Below are positions 29,498 through 37,904 of a stretch of 64,000 nt of DNA, piece by piece. The notes beneath the pieces were generated by a model. It had not been told where the DNA came from. It saw only the letters and a program-made list of their open reading frames with translations, and ran no database searches. The stretch is from Oscillospiraceae bacterium (lineage in GTDB: Bacteria; Bacillota; Clostridia; Oscillospirales; Ruminococcaceae). The stretch covers positions 186,001 through 250,000 of the forward strand of contig JAFUOD010000007.1 of the NCBI GenBank assembly GCA_017472735.1. The letters run 5' to 3'. The translations under genes and the position numbers were made by a program. Every line of letters begins with the position of its first letter. Position 1 is the stretch's first letter.

Positions 29498-29758
29498 ATC
29501 AATAAAAAATCCTCCGGCAATTTCTTGCCAGAGGACGATTAATTACAAACCGTGGTACCACCTCAGTTTACTGTGTTACAAATAACACAGCCTCGTTCAC
29601 ACTGTAACGGGTGTACCCGCATGCCCCTACCCACTTGATATCAAGCTTCGAAGCACAGACTCCAAGATGTATTCGCCCGAACACTCACGCTTTTTCGCAC
29701 CAACCAAAAGCTCTCTTTAGTTATTGCATGGGGGCTACTTCTTCTTTTCACAGTCGTT
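29498..29758 (-). ncRNA. T-box riboswitch, tyrosine-specific, controlling tyrS
   Basis: The minus-strand leader holds the T-box parts in order: a stem I with GAGAGC and GGTTGGTGCGA, a specifier loop GAATACATC with the tyrosine codon UAC at 29669-29671, the T-box sequence AGGTGGTACCACGG at 29550-29563, and a terminator hairpin at 29511-29534 followed by T6. The UGGU in the T-box fits a tRNA ending ACCA, as expected for tRNA(Tyr). Uncharged tRNA(Tyr) would favour the antiterminator and switch tyrS on. This fills the 331-base gap upstream of tyrS. Confidence 0.93.
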
Positions 29759-29764
29759 TAATGG

Positions 29765-29793
29765 ATTTTAGCATAGTTTATTTAAAATGTCAA
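29765..29793 (-). promoter_or_regulatory. SigA-type promoter for tyrS
   Basis: On the minus strand a perfect TTGACA (29788-29793), 17 bases, then TAAAAT (29765-29770), just before the T-box leader. Confidence 0.85.
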
Positions 29794-29809
29794 CTATGTA
29801 GACTTTTAG

Positions 29810-30436
29810 TTATTCGATAGCCGAGAAATAGGCTTCTATATTCGATGCATCAGAGCCGTCAACAAGTGTAAGAGTAATTGACACCATATAATCTCCTACT
29901 TTTTTAAGATAAACAGCTTGTTTCATCGAAACTACCTGATAATATACGGCATCACAATTAAGCTTTATAAATTCGACTCCGCCAAGTGTAACTGTTTCAA
30001 CTTCGCCAAATGTATATGATATATCTGCGATACTTTCGAGATTTGTCTTAAAACTCTCTATGTATTCGTCTTCGGTAATATCAACAGAATCACTAAGCTT
30101 TAAGTTCTCATAAACAAAGTTAATATTGTTTCCGGTTTCAGGGTCACTTGCCATCATATCAAAAACAGTTAACATCTCTGAAAGAGATTTTTGATAATCA
30201 GACTGATCCATAACATCAGCGCCCGCATCCATTAAGCTGTTCATCTCTTCTTCTGTTGCAAATACCCAAGAATCAGGTTTAGTAAACTTTATTCCAACAT
30301 ATTCGCTTGTATAAACATTGCCGTCAAACGTTCCTCTCGTAAGTGTTTTATTAACGATATCCTTGGCGGTGTCAGCACATCCAACCATAGAAAATGCTAC
30401 GATAAACACAACAAGCAACGCAAATAATCTTTTCAT
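29810..30436 (-). CDS. Small lipoprotein of unknown function
   Basis: A 208-residue protein with a basic, hydrophobic signal peptide and lipobox SMVGC, so Cys20 would carry lipid. The rest is a single soluble beta/alpha domain with no motif I recognise; it contains a VGIKFTKPDSW stretch like that found in PsbP- or DUF-type surface lipoproteins. It has its own promoter at 30466-30494 and no operon partner: sigG ends upstream at a terminator, and the tyrS promoter lies just beyond its stop. Confidence 0.7.
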   Translation of the reverse strand: MKRLFALLVVFIVAFSMVGCADTAKDIVNKTLTRGTFDGNVYTSEYVGIKFTKPDSWVFATEEEMNSLMDAGADVMDQSDYQKSLSEMLTVFDMMASDPETGNNINFVYENLKLSDSVDITEDEYIESFKTNLESIADISYTFGEVETVTLGGVEFIKLNCDAVYYQVVSMKQAVYLKKVGDYMVSITLTLVDGSDASNIEAYFSAIE

Positions 30437-30465
30437 ATTATTACCTCCAATAATTATTATAATTA

Positions 30466-30494
30466 AATATACAATTTTTTCACTAATTTGTCAA
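30466..30494 (-). promoter_or_regulatory. SigA-type promoter for the lipoprotein at 29810-30436
   Basis: On the minus strand a perfect TTGACA (30489-30494), 17 bases, then TATATT (30466-30471). The -35 directly abuts the T-tract of the sigG terminator. Confidence 0.75.
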
Positions 30495-30521
30495 CAAAAA
30501 CGCTCCCGCATTTGCAGGAGC
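30495..30521 (-). terminator. Terminator of sigG
   Basis: An 8-bp stem (GCTCCTGC / GCGGGAGC on the minus strand) with loop AAAT, followed by GTTTTTG. It lies just after the sigG stop. Confidence 0.88.
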
Positions 30522-30527
30522 CATGTT

Positions 30528-31301
30528 TTATATTTGAGATTTGATTCTTGTAAGAGCATTTTTTTCAAGTCTGGAAACCTGAGCCTGTGATATTCCGATC
30601 TCGTTTGCAACCTCGACCTGTGTTTTACCTTGATAGAACCTTAAATATAGGATATTCTTTTCTCTTTCGGAGAGTTTGTATATCGCTTCTCTTATAAGAA
30701 GCTCGTCGATCCAGCCTTCATCGCTCGATTTATCACTAAGCTGGTCGAGCATATACAGTGCATCACCCGAGCTTGAATATACCGGTTCGTAAATGGAAAC
30801 AGGCTCGTTTATCGACTCAAGTGCCAAAACAACATCAGACCTTGAAACACCAAGCTCTTTCGAAATATCCTCGGCTGTAGGCTCTTTATCAAGCGATGAT
30901 GTAAGCTTTTCTTTTGCTTGTAACGCTTTATATGCCAAATCCTTTGTTGAACGACTTACACGAATCGAGTTATTGTCACGTAGATACCGTCTTAATTCCC
31001 CACTGATCATAGGTACAGCATAAGTGGAAAATTTTACCTCTAAGCTGAGGTCAAAATTGTCAATTGCCTTAATTAAACCAACCACGCCCACTTGAAAAAG
31101 GTCGTCTGCGCTTGTTCCGTTTCTACCTATGAACTTTTGAATTACACTTAAAACAAGGCGAAGGTTACATTGAATAAGCTCGCTTCTTGCTTCTTTATTC
31201 CCCTGTCTTGCCTCTTTTAAAAGTGCAATTTTTTCTGATTCTGTCAGTACCTTAAGTTTTGATGTGTTAACACCTGAAATTTCAACTTTATTATACTGCA
31301 T
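30528..31301 (-). CDS. sigG: Forespore sigma factor SigG
   Basis: A 257-residue sigma factor of the sporulation class. The N-terminus KVEISGVNTSKL is the SigG signature. Region 2 includes FSTYAVPMISGELRRYLRD, and region 4 ends with the QAQVSRLEK helix-turn-helix. It directs late forespore transcription. The ATG at 31301 is chosen for GGAG seven bases upstream and for agreement with family N-termini. It follows sigE after an 84-base gap that contains a close match to a SigF promoter, the control known for sigG in Bacillus. Confidence 0.95.
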   Translation of the reverse strand: MQYNKVEISGVNTSKLKVLTESEKIALLKEARQGNKEARSELIQCNLRLVLSVIQKFIGRNGTSADDLFQVGVVGLIKAIDNFDLSLEVKFSTYAVPMISGELRRYLRDNNSIRVSRSTKDLAYKALQAKEKLTSSLDKEPTAEDISKELGVSRSDVVLALESINEPVSIYEPVYSSSGDALYMLDQLSDKSSDEGWIDELLIREAIYKLSEREKNILYLRFYQGKTQVEVANEIGISQAQVSRLEKNALTRIKSQI

Positions 31302-31330
31302 ACCAATTCTCCGCAAAAATGATTTGATAT

Positions 31331-31360
31331 CATTATTGCCTGTGTTTATTTTCGGTATGC
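31331..31360 (-). promoter_or_regulatory. SigF-type promoter for sigG
   Basis: On the minus strand GCATA (31356-31360), 15 bases, then GGCAATAATG (31331-31340). Both blocks agree at every position with the Bacillus SigF consensus GYWTA, about 15 bases, GGnrAnAHTR. The position, between sigE and sigG, matches the known SigF control of sigG. Confidence 0.75.
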
Positions 31361-31385
31361 AGTTTTTTGCTGGTACTTATTGGTG

Positions 31386-32090
31386 TCAACAAATAGCTTC
31401 TAAATCTTTTCTTAGTTGTTTTAAAATTCTCTTTTCAAGCCTTGAAATATACGACTGCGAAATTCCCACAATGTCGGCTACCTCTTTTTGGGTCATCTCT
31501 TTGCCTCCCAAAAGGCCAAAACGCATTTGCATTATAAAACGCTCACGGTGGTCAAGCGCATTTACAGCCTCGATTAAAAGCTGTTTTTCGGTTTCGCTTT
31601 CAATATGCTGACCTACGTCATCGTCGGTACCTATAATGTCTGACAACAAAAGCTCATTTCCGTCCCAGTCAACATTCAGCGGCTCGTCAATTGATATTTC
31701 GTTACGCTGTGATGCAGTTTTTCGCAAATACATAAGTATTTCGTTCTCAATACAGCGCGAGGCATAAGTCGCAAGCTTAATGTTCTTTTCGGGATTAAAG
31801 GTGTTTACTGCCTTTATAAGTCCTATTGTGCCGATAGAAACCAGATCCTCGATTCCTATTCCTGTGGATTCAAACTTTTTTGATATGTAAACAACAAGCC
31901 TCAAGTTATGTGTAATAAGCTTTTCTTTTGCGGCCTTTGGCTGAAACTTAAGCATATCGAAAACCCTTTGTTCTTCATCGGGTTTTAGCGGAGGCGGTAA
32001 GGTTTCGTGTCCGTTTATGTAATCAATTACCGATTCGTCTTTAAACAATTTGTTCAGCCATGCTTGTATTTTGATAATTAGTCTGTTCAT
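31386..32090 (-). CDS. sigE: Mother-cell sigma factor SigE
   Basis: A 234-residue sporulation sigma factor made as a pro-protein. A hydrophobic/basic N-terminal leader (about 1-25) precedes the [10 protein letters not shown] start of the mature region. Region 2 has [20 protein letters not shown], and region 4 ends [16 protein letters not shown]. It is activated when SpoIIGA removes the leader, and it drives early mother-cell genes such as yqfCD, ylbJ and yunB. It follows spoIIGA by 12 bases in the conserved spoIIG operon. Confidence 0.96.
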   Translation of the reverse strand: MNRLIIKIQAWLNKLFKDESVIDYINGHETLPPPLKPDEEQRVFDMLKFQPKAAKEKLITHNLRLVVYISKKFESTGIGIEDLVSIGTIGLIKAVNTFNPEKNIKLATYASRCIENEILMYLRKTASQRNEISIDEPLNVDWDGNELLLSDIIGTDDDVGQHIESETEKQLLIEAVNALDHRERFIMQMRFGLLGGKEMTQKEVADIVGISQSYISRLEKRILKQLRKDLEAIC

Positions 32091-32102
32091 ATATTACCTC
32101 GA

Positions 32103-32912
32103 TTAAAGTATGCTTGGATTAAATATTGCTCTTGTATCATTGCCGGAATCAATTCCTGCTATAAGCACGTCAACACTGTGTTTTTCGTTCTTCTCGTTTA
32201 TTATATATACATAATCCGGCTTGCAGGCATAAAGTACTCCCTCACCGGAAATCGTATTGTATGGTATTGGAATAAGATGCAAAGATGCGCATCCCGTGTA
32301 AAGGTTAATACCCGTACAAATGATTACAGGTTTTCCTGTAAATATATCTTTTGCCGAATTGCCCGTATCGGCGATCGCACGGAGGCTATAGCTTCTGCCG
32401 TGAACAGCAAAATCTACTTTATATGAATGATTTTTGTCAGCATATCTTGAATACATATGAGAAATTACAGCAAGCAAAATATAAATAAAAGCTGTTACAA
32501 CAATAAGCTGTGTAAGCGATATATCAATATATAAAACGCCGTTATTGGTGTAAAAAACACCGTTTCCAACCAATGTCTCGGTAAAATATACTGCGCCTGC
32601 AAGCATCACACTAATTCCAATAAATATTACCGAGGATATGACCGCTTTCTTAATATTCTGTTTTATAAATGCTGACAGCAAAACGGCGATAAGTCCTAAA
32701 ACTTTAAGAAGGTTTAACGTCAAAATCTGTAAAGGCTTTTCACTTGGCAGAAGAATTATTAACGATGATAATCCTCCAAGCATACATGCAAGCAGTTTAA
32801 ACTTCGTGTTTATGTATATATGTGCAATAAATGCTGTTGCGCTAAGCGTCAGCCATGTTATATAACAGTTAACTATAACAAGAACATCAATGTAGATATC
32901 CAAAAAAATCAC
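32103..32912 (-). CDS. spoIIGA: Pro-SigE processing protease SpoIIGA
   Basis: A 269-residue protein with five N-terminal membrane segments (about 5-150) and a C-terminal aspartic-protease domain with DTGN at 182-185. In response to SpoIIR from the forespore it cleaves the pro-leader of SigE, encoded next. The start is uncertain: the GTG at 32912 lies inside the right arm of a terminator hairpin, with no SD before it. A TTG three codons later is also possible and aligns well with the Bacillus N-terminus. See the note on a possible leaderless transcript. Confidence 0.9.
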   Translation of the reverse strand: MIFLDIYIDVLVIVNCYITWLTLSATAFIAHIYINTKFKLLACMLGGLSSLIILLPSEKPLQILTLNLLKVLGLIAVLLSAFIKQNIKKAVISSVIFIGISVMLAGAVYFTETLVGNGVFYTNNGVLYIDISLTQLIVVTAFIYILLAVISHMYSRYADKNHSYKVDFAVHGRSYSLRAIADTGNSAKDIFTGKPVIICTGINLYTGCASLHLIPIPYNTISGEGVLYACKPDYVYIINEKNEKHSVDVLIAGIDSGNDTRAIFNPSIL

Positions 32913-32935
32913 CGTGATAACTATAGCACGGTGAT
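32902..32935 (-). terminator. Terminator of the AI-2E-type gene, overlapping the spoIIGA start
   Basis: A 9-bp perfect stem (ATCACCGTG / CACGGTGAT, 32908-32935) with a 10-base loop is followed on the minus strand by seven T's. The T-tract and right arm overlap the first codons of spoIIGA. Confidence 0.85.
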
Positions 32936-32969
32936 AATAAAAATATCGTCGATTATTGAGTAAAGCAGC

Positions 32970-34133
32970 TTAATCCTCGAGAACTTTAAGCTTTTTAAAC
33001 TTCAAACGCTTATTAATAAACTCTTTGACAATTGTGTAAAGCACTGAAACAACAGGTACAGCCAAAAGCATGCCTAAAACACCAAACATTCCGCTTCCGA
33101 TTGTAACGGCTGTAATTACCCATATTCCGGGCAAACCAACAGACTTTCCGACAACTTTTGGATAAATGAGATTACCCTCGAGCTGCTGTAAAACAATTAT
33201 AAAGATAATGAACCAAAATGCTTTCATCGGCTCGACCATTAAAATCAAAAAAGCGCCGATGGCTGTGCCTATAAAAGCTCCGAAAACAGGAATAAGTGCA
33301 GTAAAAGCAACAAGCACTGATATTGTCAGAGCGTAAGGCATTCTAAAAATAAGCATGCCTATAAAGCACAAAATTCCGATAATAACAGCCTCGGTAAGCT
33401 GACCTGTTATAAACTTTGTAAAAGTTTTATTCGAGAGAGCCGCCAAATCAACAGCTTTGTCAACTTTTTCTTTAGGCAAAAAAGCAAGCATAGTCTTTTT
33501 TGTATTTATGCCGAGCTTTTCTTTACCTGCAAGAATATAAACCGAGAAGACAAGTCCCAAAACAACGTTGAACACGCCGTTAAAAATATTACCGGTTATG
33601 TCAACCGTTTTATCAATTAAACCACTTGTTTTAAAAAGATTAGTAATTGCTTCGGCAATTTTGTTAAAATCTAAATCGAAGGTCGGTATAACAATTGAAT
33701 ACTGTTCGAGAATTGATTTTAACTCGATCCACCAGACTTCAATTTTTTCTAAATATGACGGTATTGAATTTGCAATTGTTGATACGGTTCTTGTTATCTC
33801 GGGGATGATCATAAACAGCAAAATAAAGATTGCCGCAAAAATTATCAGGATACTTAAGACCAAACAGACCGGCCGTCTTAACTTGCCAACAAGCTTGCCT
33901 TTTTTCTTCTTAAATATCTTATTCCAGAGATTTTCGAGTGGGCGCAAAAGAACATTAAATACAAAAGCCAAGCACAGGCCAACAATAAACGGCGCAATTA
34001 CAGAAAACGCTCCGCCGATAATGTCTCCCACCAATTCAAGGTGATTAAGGCCCCAAAACAAAAGAATAGAAGCAGATATAATAAGTAAAATGATTTTAAT
34101 GTTTTTCTTGTTCAGTTCCAATTGAATGGTCAC
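32970..34133 (-). CDS. AI-2E-family membrane transporter
   Basis: A 387-residue protein with about eight membrane segments and the conserved PerM/AI-2E pattern: two N-terminal helices, a soluble coiled section (about 110-180), then a C-terminal block with the GxFIGTAIGAFL and GNLIYPKVVGKSVGLP motifs. Members export small molecules, act as Na+/H+ antiporters, or (YtvI, YdbI types) act in sporulation and stress. The substrate cannot be told. The start is GTG at 34133 with a weak AAAGACG SD. It is a single-gene unit with its own promoter and terminator. Confidence 0.85.
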   Translation of the reverse strand: MTIQLELNKKNIKIILLIISASILLFWGLNHLELVGDIIGGAFSVIAPFIVGLCLAFVFNVLLRPLENLWNKIFKKKKGKLVGKLRRPVCLVLSILIIFAAIFILLFMIIPEITRTVSTIANSIPSYLEKIEVWWIELKSILEQYSIVIPTFDLDFNKIAEAITNLFKTSGLIDKTVDITGNIFNGVFNVVLGLVFSVYILAGKEKLGINTKKTMLAFLPKEKVDKAVDLAALSNKTFTKFITGQLTEAVIIGILCFIGMLIFRMPYALTISVLVAFTALIPVFGAFIGTAIGAFLILMVEPMKAFWFIIFIIVLQQLEGNLIYPKVVGKSVGLPGIWVITAVTIGSGMFGVLGMLLAVPVVSVLYTIVKEFINKRLKFKKLKVLED

Positions 34134-34155
34134 CGTCTTTCAAAATGATATAATT

Positions 34156-34185
34156 ATTATATTCTTTTATCGTTTATCTTGTCAA
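34156..34185 (-). promoter_or_regulatory. SigA-type promoter for the AI-2E-type gene
   Basis: On the minus strand a perfect TTGACA (34180-34185), 18 bases, then a perfect TATAAT (34156-34161). Confidence 0.85.
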
Positions 34186-34230
34186 GAAAACAAATATAAA
34201 TACACTAAAATTTCACAGCGTTTTCATAAA

Positions 34231-34256
34231 CAAAGGGCCGCATATGCGACCCTTTG
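34231..34256 (-). terminator. Terminator of the M18 aminopeptidase gene
   Basis: CAAAGGG/CCCTTTG with an inner CGCAT/ATGCG stem form a long hairpin after the stop codon. The T-run on the minus side is short. Confidence 0.7.
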
Positions 34257-34270
34257 TTTTAAATATGTAA

Positions 34271-35683
34271 TTATTTCACTTCAAAGAATACCTTAAAGCC
34301 CTTATAAGCCATGTAAACATCATGCTTCGAGGTAAGCTCAAACGGTGCGTGCATGCACAAAACAGGGACACCTACGTCAACAACGTCGATATCAAGGTTT
34401 GCAACATATGCTGCAACCGTTCCGCCACCGCCAAGGTCAATTCTGCCAAGTTCAGAGGTCTGCCAAATAACTTCGTTAGCGTCAAAAAGCTGTCTAACCT
34501 CGGAAACAAATTCAGCGCTTGCGTCGGACGAGCCGCTTTTGCCGCGGGAACCGGTGTATTTACACATACCAACACCATAATTAACATATGCTGCGTTTTT
34601 AGATTCCAAAACCTCAGGGAAAGTAGGATCCATAGCAGCGCAAACATCAGCAGAAAGGCACTTAGAGTGAGCCAAAACAGTGGGGCAAGCAACGCCTTCA
34701 GCCTCGGCAATAGAGTAGATAAAGTGTTTCAAATATGCGCTCTGCAAGCCTGTGTTGCCCATGCTGCCAATCTCTTCTTTATCGGTAAGGATCGTAATAG
34801 CAGTAGTTTTGGGCGCTTCACATTCCAAAATTGCTTCAAGTGCAGTGTAAGCGCACACTCTGTCATCCTGTCCGTATGCACCGATCAAGCCTCTGTCAAT
34901 TCCCACATCTTTGGCCTTATATGCAGGTACAACTTCAAGCTCTGCCGAGATGAAATCGTCCTCGATAATGCCGTATTTTTCATTGAGGATCGCCAAAACA
35001 TTAAGTTTTACCTTTTCGGAAACCTCGTCATCGTTGAAAGGACGGGAACCAATTAAAACATTGAGTTCTTCGCCTCTGATACCGTCAGCCAAGGTGCGCT
35101 TCGACTGTTCTTGAGCCAAGTGAGGCAAAAGGTCAGTTATGCAGAATACAGGGTCGGATTCATCCTCACCAATGTTAACTTCAACGCATGAGCCGTCAGC
35201 TCTGAATACAACGCCGTGCAAAGCCAAAGGAATGGTTACCCACTGATATTTTCTTATACCGCCGTAGTAATGGGTCTTAAGCAGGCAAAGCTCCTGAGAT
35301 TCGTAAACAGGGTGCTGCTTAAGGTCGAGTCTGGGAGAGTCGATGTGGGCTGCGGCAATTCTAACACCGTTTTCTAAAGAATCAGTGCCGAATACGCAAA
35401 GAATTACAGACTTGTTGCGGTTAACATAATAAACCTTATCACCCGCACTGTATTTCTTTTTAGCATCGTAAGGTACGAAGCCCTTAGCCTGAGCAAGCTT
35501 AACCGCAGCAGTTACAGCCTCTCGTTCGGTTTTTGCATCGTCAAGATACTTCATGTATCCCTCGCAAAAAGCATCAACATCTGCAATCTGTTCGTTACTT
35601 AGCTTAAGTAAGCCGTTCTTTTTTACAGAAAACAATTTTTCCTGCAAGGACTTACCTGCAGATTTTTCCTTTTCATTTGACAT
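34271..35683 (-). CDS. M18-family aminopeptidase
   Basis: A 470-residue metallo-aminopeptidase. The metal-ligand AAHIDSPRLDLK segment, the GAYGQDDRVCAYTALEA motif, and the catalytic TDKEEIGSMGNTG motif are present in the order seen in the M18 (aspartyl/vacuolar aminopeptidase) family. It removes N-terminal residues from peptides in the cytoplasm. It follows the lytic transglycosylase by 25 bases and ends the DUF951-prfA operon at the hairpin at 34231-34256. Confidence 0.92.
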   Translation of the reverse strand: MSNEKEKSAGKSLQEKLFSVKKNGLLKLSNEQIADVDAFCEGYMKYLDDAKTEREAVTAAVKLAQAKGFVPYDAKKKYSAGDKVYYVNRNKSVILCVFGTDSLENGVRIAAAHIDSPRLDLKQHPVYESQELCLLKTHYYGGIRKYQWVTIPLALHGVVFRADGSCVEVNIGEDESDPVFCITDLLPHLAQEQSKRTLADGIRGEELNVLIGSRPFNDDEVSEKVKLNVLAILNEKYGIIEDDFISAELEVVPAYKAKDVGIDRGLIGAYGQDDRVCAYTALEAILECEAPKTTAITILTDKEEIGSMGNTGLQSAYLKHFIYSIAEAEGVACPTVLAHSKCLSADVCAAMDPTFPEVLESKNAAYVNYGVGMCKYTGSRGKSGSSDASAEFVSEVRQLFDANEVIWQTSELGRIDLGGGGTVAAYVANLDIDVVDVGVPVLCMHAPFELTSKHDVYMAYKGFKVFFEVK

Positions 35684-35708
35684 TTATATCATCCTTTCAT
35701 ATATAATG

Positions 35709-36266
35709 CTAAATTATTTGCGAATAATTATCATATGCTCGCATTATTTTTTTGACGTAATACTGCGTTTTTGACCCTTCGATCTTGCTTATATCAATAT
35801 TTTCCGGATCTATTATCCCCTGCTCTATCCAATTATCAACGGTAGTCATTCCGCAGTGATATGCCGCTGCAACAAGCTCAATACTGCCATATTTTTCGTA
35901 CAGATAATCAAGCATATAGCAACCAAAGCGTATGCTGTACTCCGGCGTATACATATCTTCAAACACGAGATCGTCACAGCCAAGCTTTTTCTTAACCCAA
36001 TCAAATGAATCCTCGATTATCTGCATCAAACCAATTGCGCCTGCATGAGAAACCGCACTTGGTTCAAAGTTTGATTCAACCTTGATTACAGCATATACCA
36101 AAGCTTTATCTACACCGAATTCCTCACTGTAACGCTCAACTTCCTCAGAATAATGCAAAGGATAAGTGTTTTGCTTAACACTGTATGGCATATAGACAAA
36201 CAATACACCTACGATAGCTCCAATCAAAAGGACAAGTGCCAAAAAGCCAAATATTCTTTTAAGCAT
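35709..36266 (-). CDS. Membrane-anchored lytic transglycosylase (SLT domain)
   Basis: A 185-residue protein with an N-terminal membrane anchor or signal (about 5-26) and a single SLT domain. The catalytic glutamate is Glu64 in VIKVESNF, followed by GAIGLMQI and the AAYHCGM motif. It cuts peptidoglycan glycan strands at the cell surface. The ATG overlaps the coaE end by eight bases. The same gene pair is common in Clostridia. Confidence 0.92.
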   Translation of the reverse strand: MLKRIFGFLALVLLIGAIVGVLFVYMPYSVKQNTYPLHYSEEVERYSEEFGVDKALVYAVIKVESNFEPSAVSHAGAIGLMQIIEDSFDWVKKKLGCDDLVFEDMYTPEYSIRFGCYMLDYLYEKYGSIELVAAAYHCGMTTVDNWIEQGIIDPENIDISKIEGSKTQYYVKKIMRAYDNYSQII

Positions 36267-36873
36267 TAAACCTCTCCTTTATCGAGTCGATTACTAAAAG
36301 TGTTTTATTGTTAAGTTCGTCTGCCGTTGAATCATTCGATATTAAATAATCGGAACGATTTGCAAAATAACTTTCGGTATTCTGAGAGGAAAGACGGGAG
36401 TGAACCATTTCGTAAGGTATACCGTCACGCTCCAAGATTCTCTGAATCTTAAGATCTAAGGGTGCTGTTACGCTTACAATACAGTCGCAAATAGCATCCA
36501 ATCCGCTTTCAAAAAGCGTCGGGGCATCGAGCAAAATCAGCTTTTCACCATGACTTTTATAATATCTTATAAGCTTAAAAACCTCGAAGGTTATGTATGG
36601 ATAAATCAGCGAAGTATAATCATCAAGTGCTTTTTTATCGTTAAAAACAATGCCTGCAAGCTTTCTTCTCTCAAGCTCGCCGTTTATAACACAATCAGGG
36701 AAAAGCTCGGCGACTTCATTTAAAAAAATGCCGTTAGTCGCAACCTTTCGAGAAATGGCGTCAGCATCAATAACGCTGAAACCGTTGCTTGAAAAAATTT
36801 TAGATACAGTAGTTTTTCCCGCACCGCTTTGACCGGTTAGGCCTATAATAGTAACATTTTCAAAAGTGTTCAT
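36259..36873 (-). CDS. coaE: Dephospho-CoA kinase
   Basis: A 204-residue kinase with the P-loop GLTGQSGAGKT at 11-21, DADAISRKV, and a LLDAPTLFESGLD stretch typical of CoaE. It performs the last step of coenzyme A synthesis. The ATG at 36873 is chosen for AAAGG nine bases upstream; the frame stays open to a TTG at 36897, but that start would overlap the SD and the stop of the preceding gene. Confidence 0.94.
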   Translation of the reverse strand: MNTFENVTIIGLTGQSGAGKTTVSKIFSSNGFSVIDADAISRKVATNGIFLNEVAELFPDCVINGELERRKLAGIVFNDKKALDDYTSLIYPYITFEVFKLIRYYKSHGEKLILLDAPTLFESGLDAICDCIVSVTAPLDLKIQRILERDGIPYEMVHSRLSSQNTESYFANRSDYLISNDSTADELNNKTLLVIDSIKERFNA

Positions 36874-36893
36874 TCTTACACGCCTTTCACATT

Positions 36894-37904
36894 TCAAAGT
36901 TTTATAAGGTTAAACCCTGCCGAGCGCAGAATTCTGTTATACACAGCAAGTCCTACACCGTCTTTCGAGGGGCACCTGGCATATACGGTCTTTGCACCCA
37001 TTTCGTCAAATTCACGCAAGCGTTCAAACAAATAATGCGCTTGTTCTTCAGAGGTTACACCATAAGTCAAAAAACCGACACCGGCAACAGCTTCAGATTC
37101 GTCAAAAAGCAGGCAGTAAGTGTTTTCACACTTGTTTTGGCTTACATAATTTTTAAAAGCATCAACTTCGCTGTCAATAAGAATTATATTAGCTTTAGGC
37201 GAATAATGCTTATATTTCATTCCGGGAGATTTCGCAACAGCATCAGCATCGAGCTGAGCAAGCACGCCCTTATCTACATAAACCTTATCTGTAACAGTCA
37301 AAAAGTCTTCAACCGATATCTTACCTGGACGAAGTATTCTTATTCCTCCGTCCTCAAAAGAAATAACCGTAGATTCAACGCCGACATCACATTCACCGCC
37401 ATCAATAATTGCAGGAATACGTCCGCGCATATCCTCGTAAACACGGGCACAATTCGTCGGGCTTGGACTACCTGATAAATTTGCAGACGGTGCCGCCAAC
37501 GGCTTATCAGAGATATTTATGAGTGCCTGAGCTACAGGGTGAGACGGATATCTTATTCCGACAGTATCAAGACCTCCACTGGTTACATCAGGTATTTTAT
37601 CCGACTTGGGCATTATCATTGTTAAGGGTCCCGGCCAGAATCTTTCTGCAAGCTTGTGTGCAAGCGGGGGTATTTCTAAGGCAATATCATAAACCATTTC
37701 AAACCTTGAAACATGAACAATTAATGGGTTATCAGCAGGTCTGCCTTTTGCCTTAAATATCTTTTTGACTGCTTCTTCGTTCATGGCATCTGCCGCTAAA
37801 CCGTAAACCGTTTCGGTAGGGATGCCAACGACCTCACCCTTGTTTATAAGAGAAGCTGCAAACGCTATATCTTCGTTTGAAGCGCTTAAAATTACTGTAT
37901 TCAT
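36894..37904 (-). CDS. L-threonylcarbamoyladenylate synthase (Sua5/TsaC)
   Basis: A 336-residue Sua5-type enzyme. The YrdC domain (about 10-195) has the [12 protein letters not shown] motif and the [10 protein letters not shown] segment. A C-terminal Sua5 domain (about 230-336) follows a [11 protein letters not shown] linker. It makes the threonylcarbamoyl-AMP used for t6A37 in tRNAs that read ANN codons. The ATG overlaps the prfA stop by four bases. The linkage prfA-sua5 is common in Firmicutes. Confidence 0.95.
   Translation of the reverse strand: MNTVILSASNEDIAFAASLINKGEVVGIPTETVYGLAADAMNEEAVKKIFKAKGRPADNPLIVHVSRFEMVYDIALEIPPLAHKLAERFWPGPLTMIMPKSDKIPDVTSGGLDTVGIRYPSHPVAQALINISDKPLAAPSANLSGSPSPTNCARVYEDMRGRIPAIIDGGECDVGVESTVISFEDGGIRILRPGKISVEDFLTVTDKVYVDKGVLAQLDADAVAKSPGMKYKHYSPKANIILIDSEVDAFKNYVSQNKCENTYCLLFDESEAVAGVGFLTYGVTSEEQAHYLFERLREFDEMGAKTVYARCPSKDGVGLAVYNRILRSAGFNLIKL

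Noticed and set aside
34322..35056. 244-codon plus-strand frame opposite the M18 aminopeptidase
   Set aside because: Its composition and position are those of an antisense shadow of the peptidase gene.
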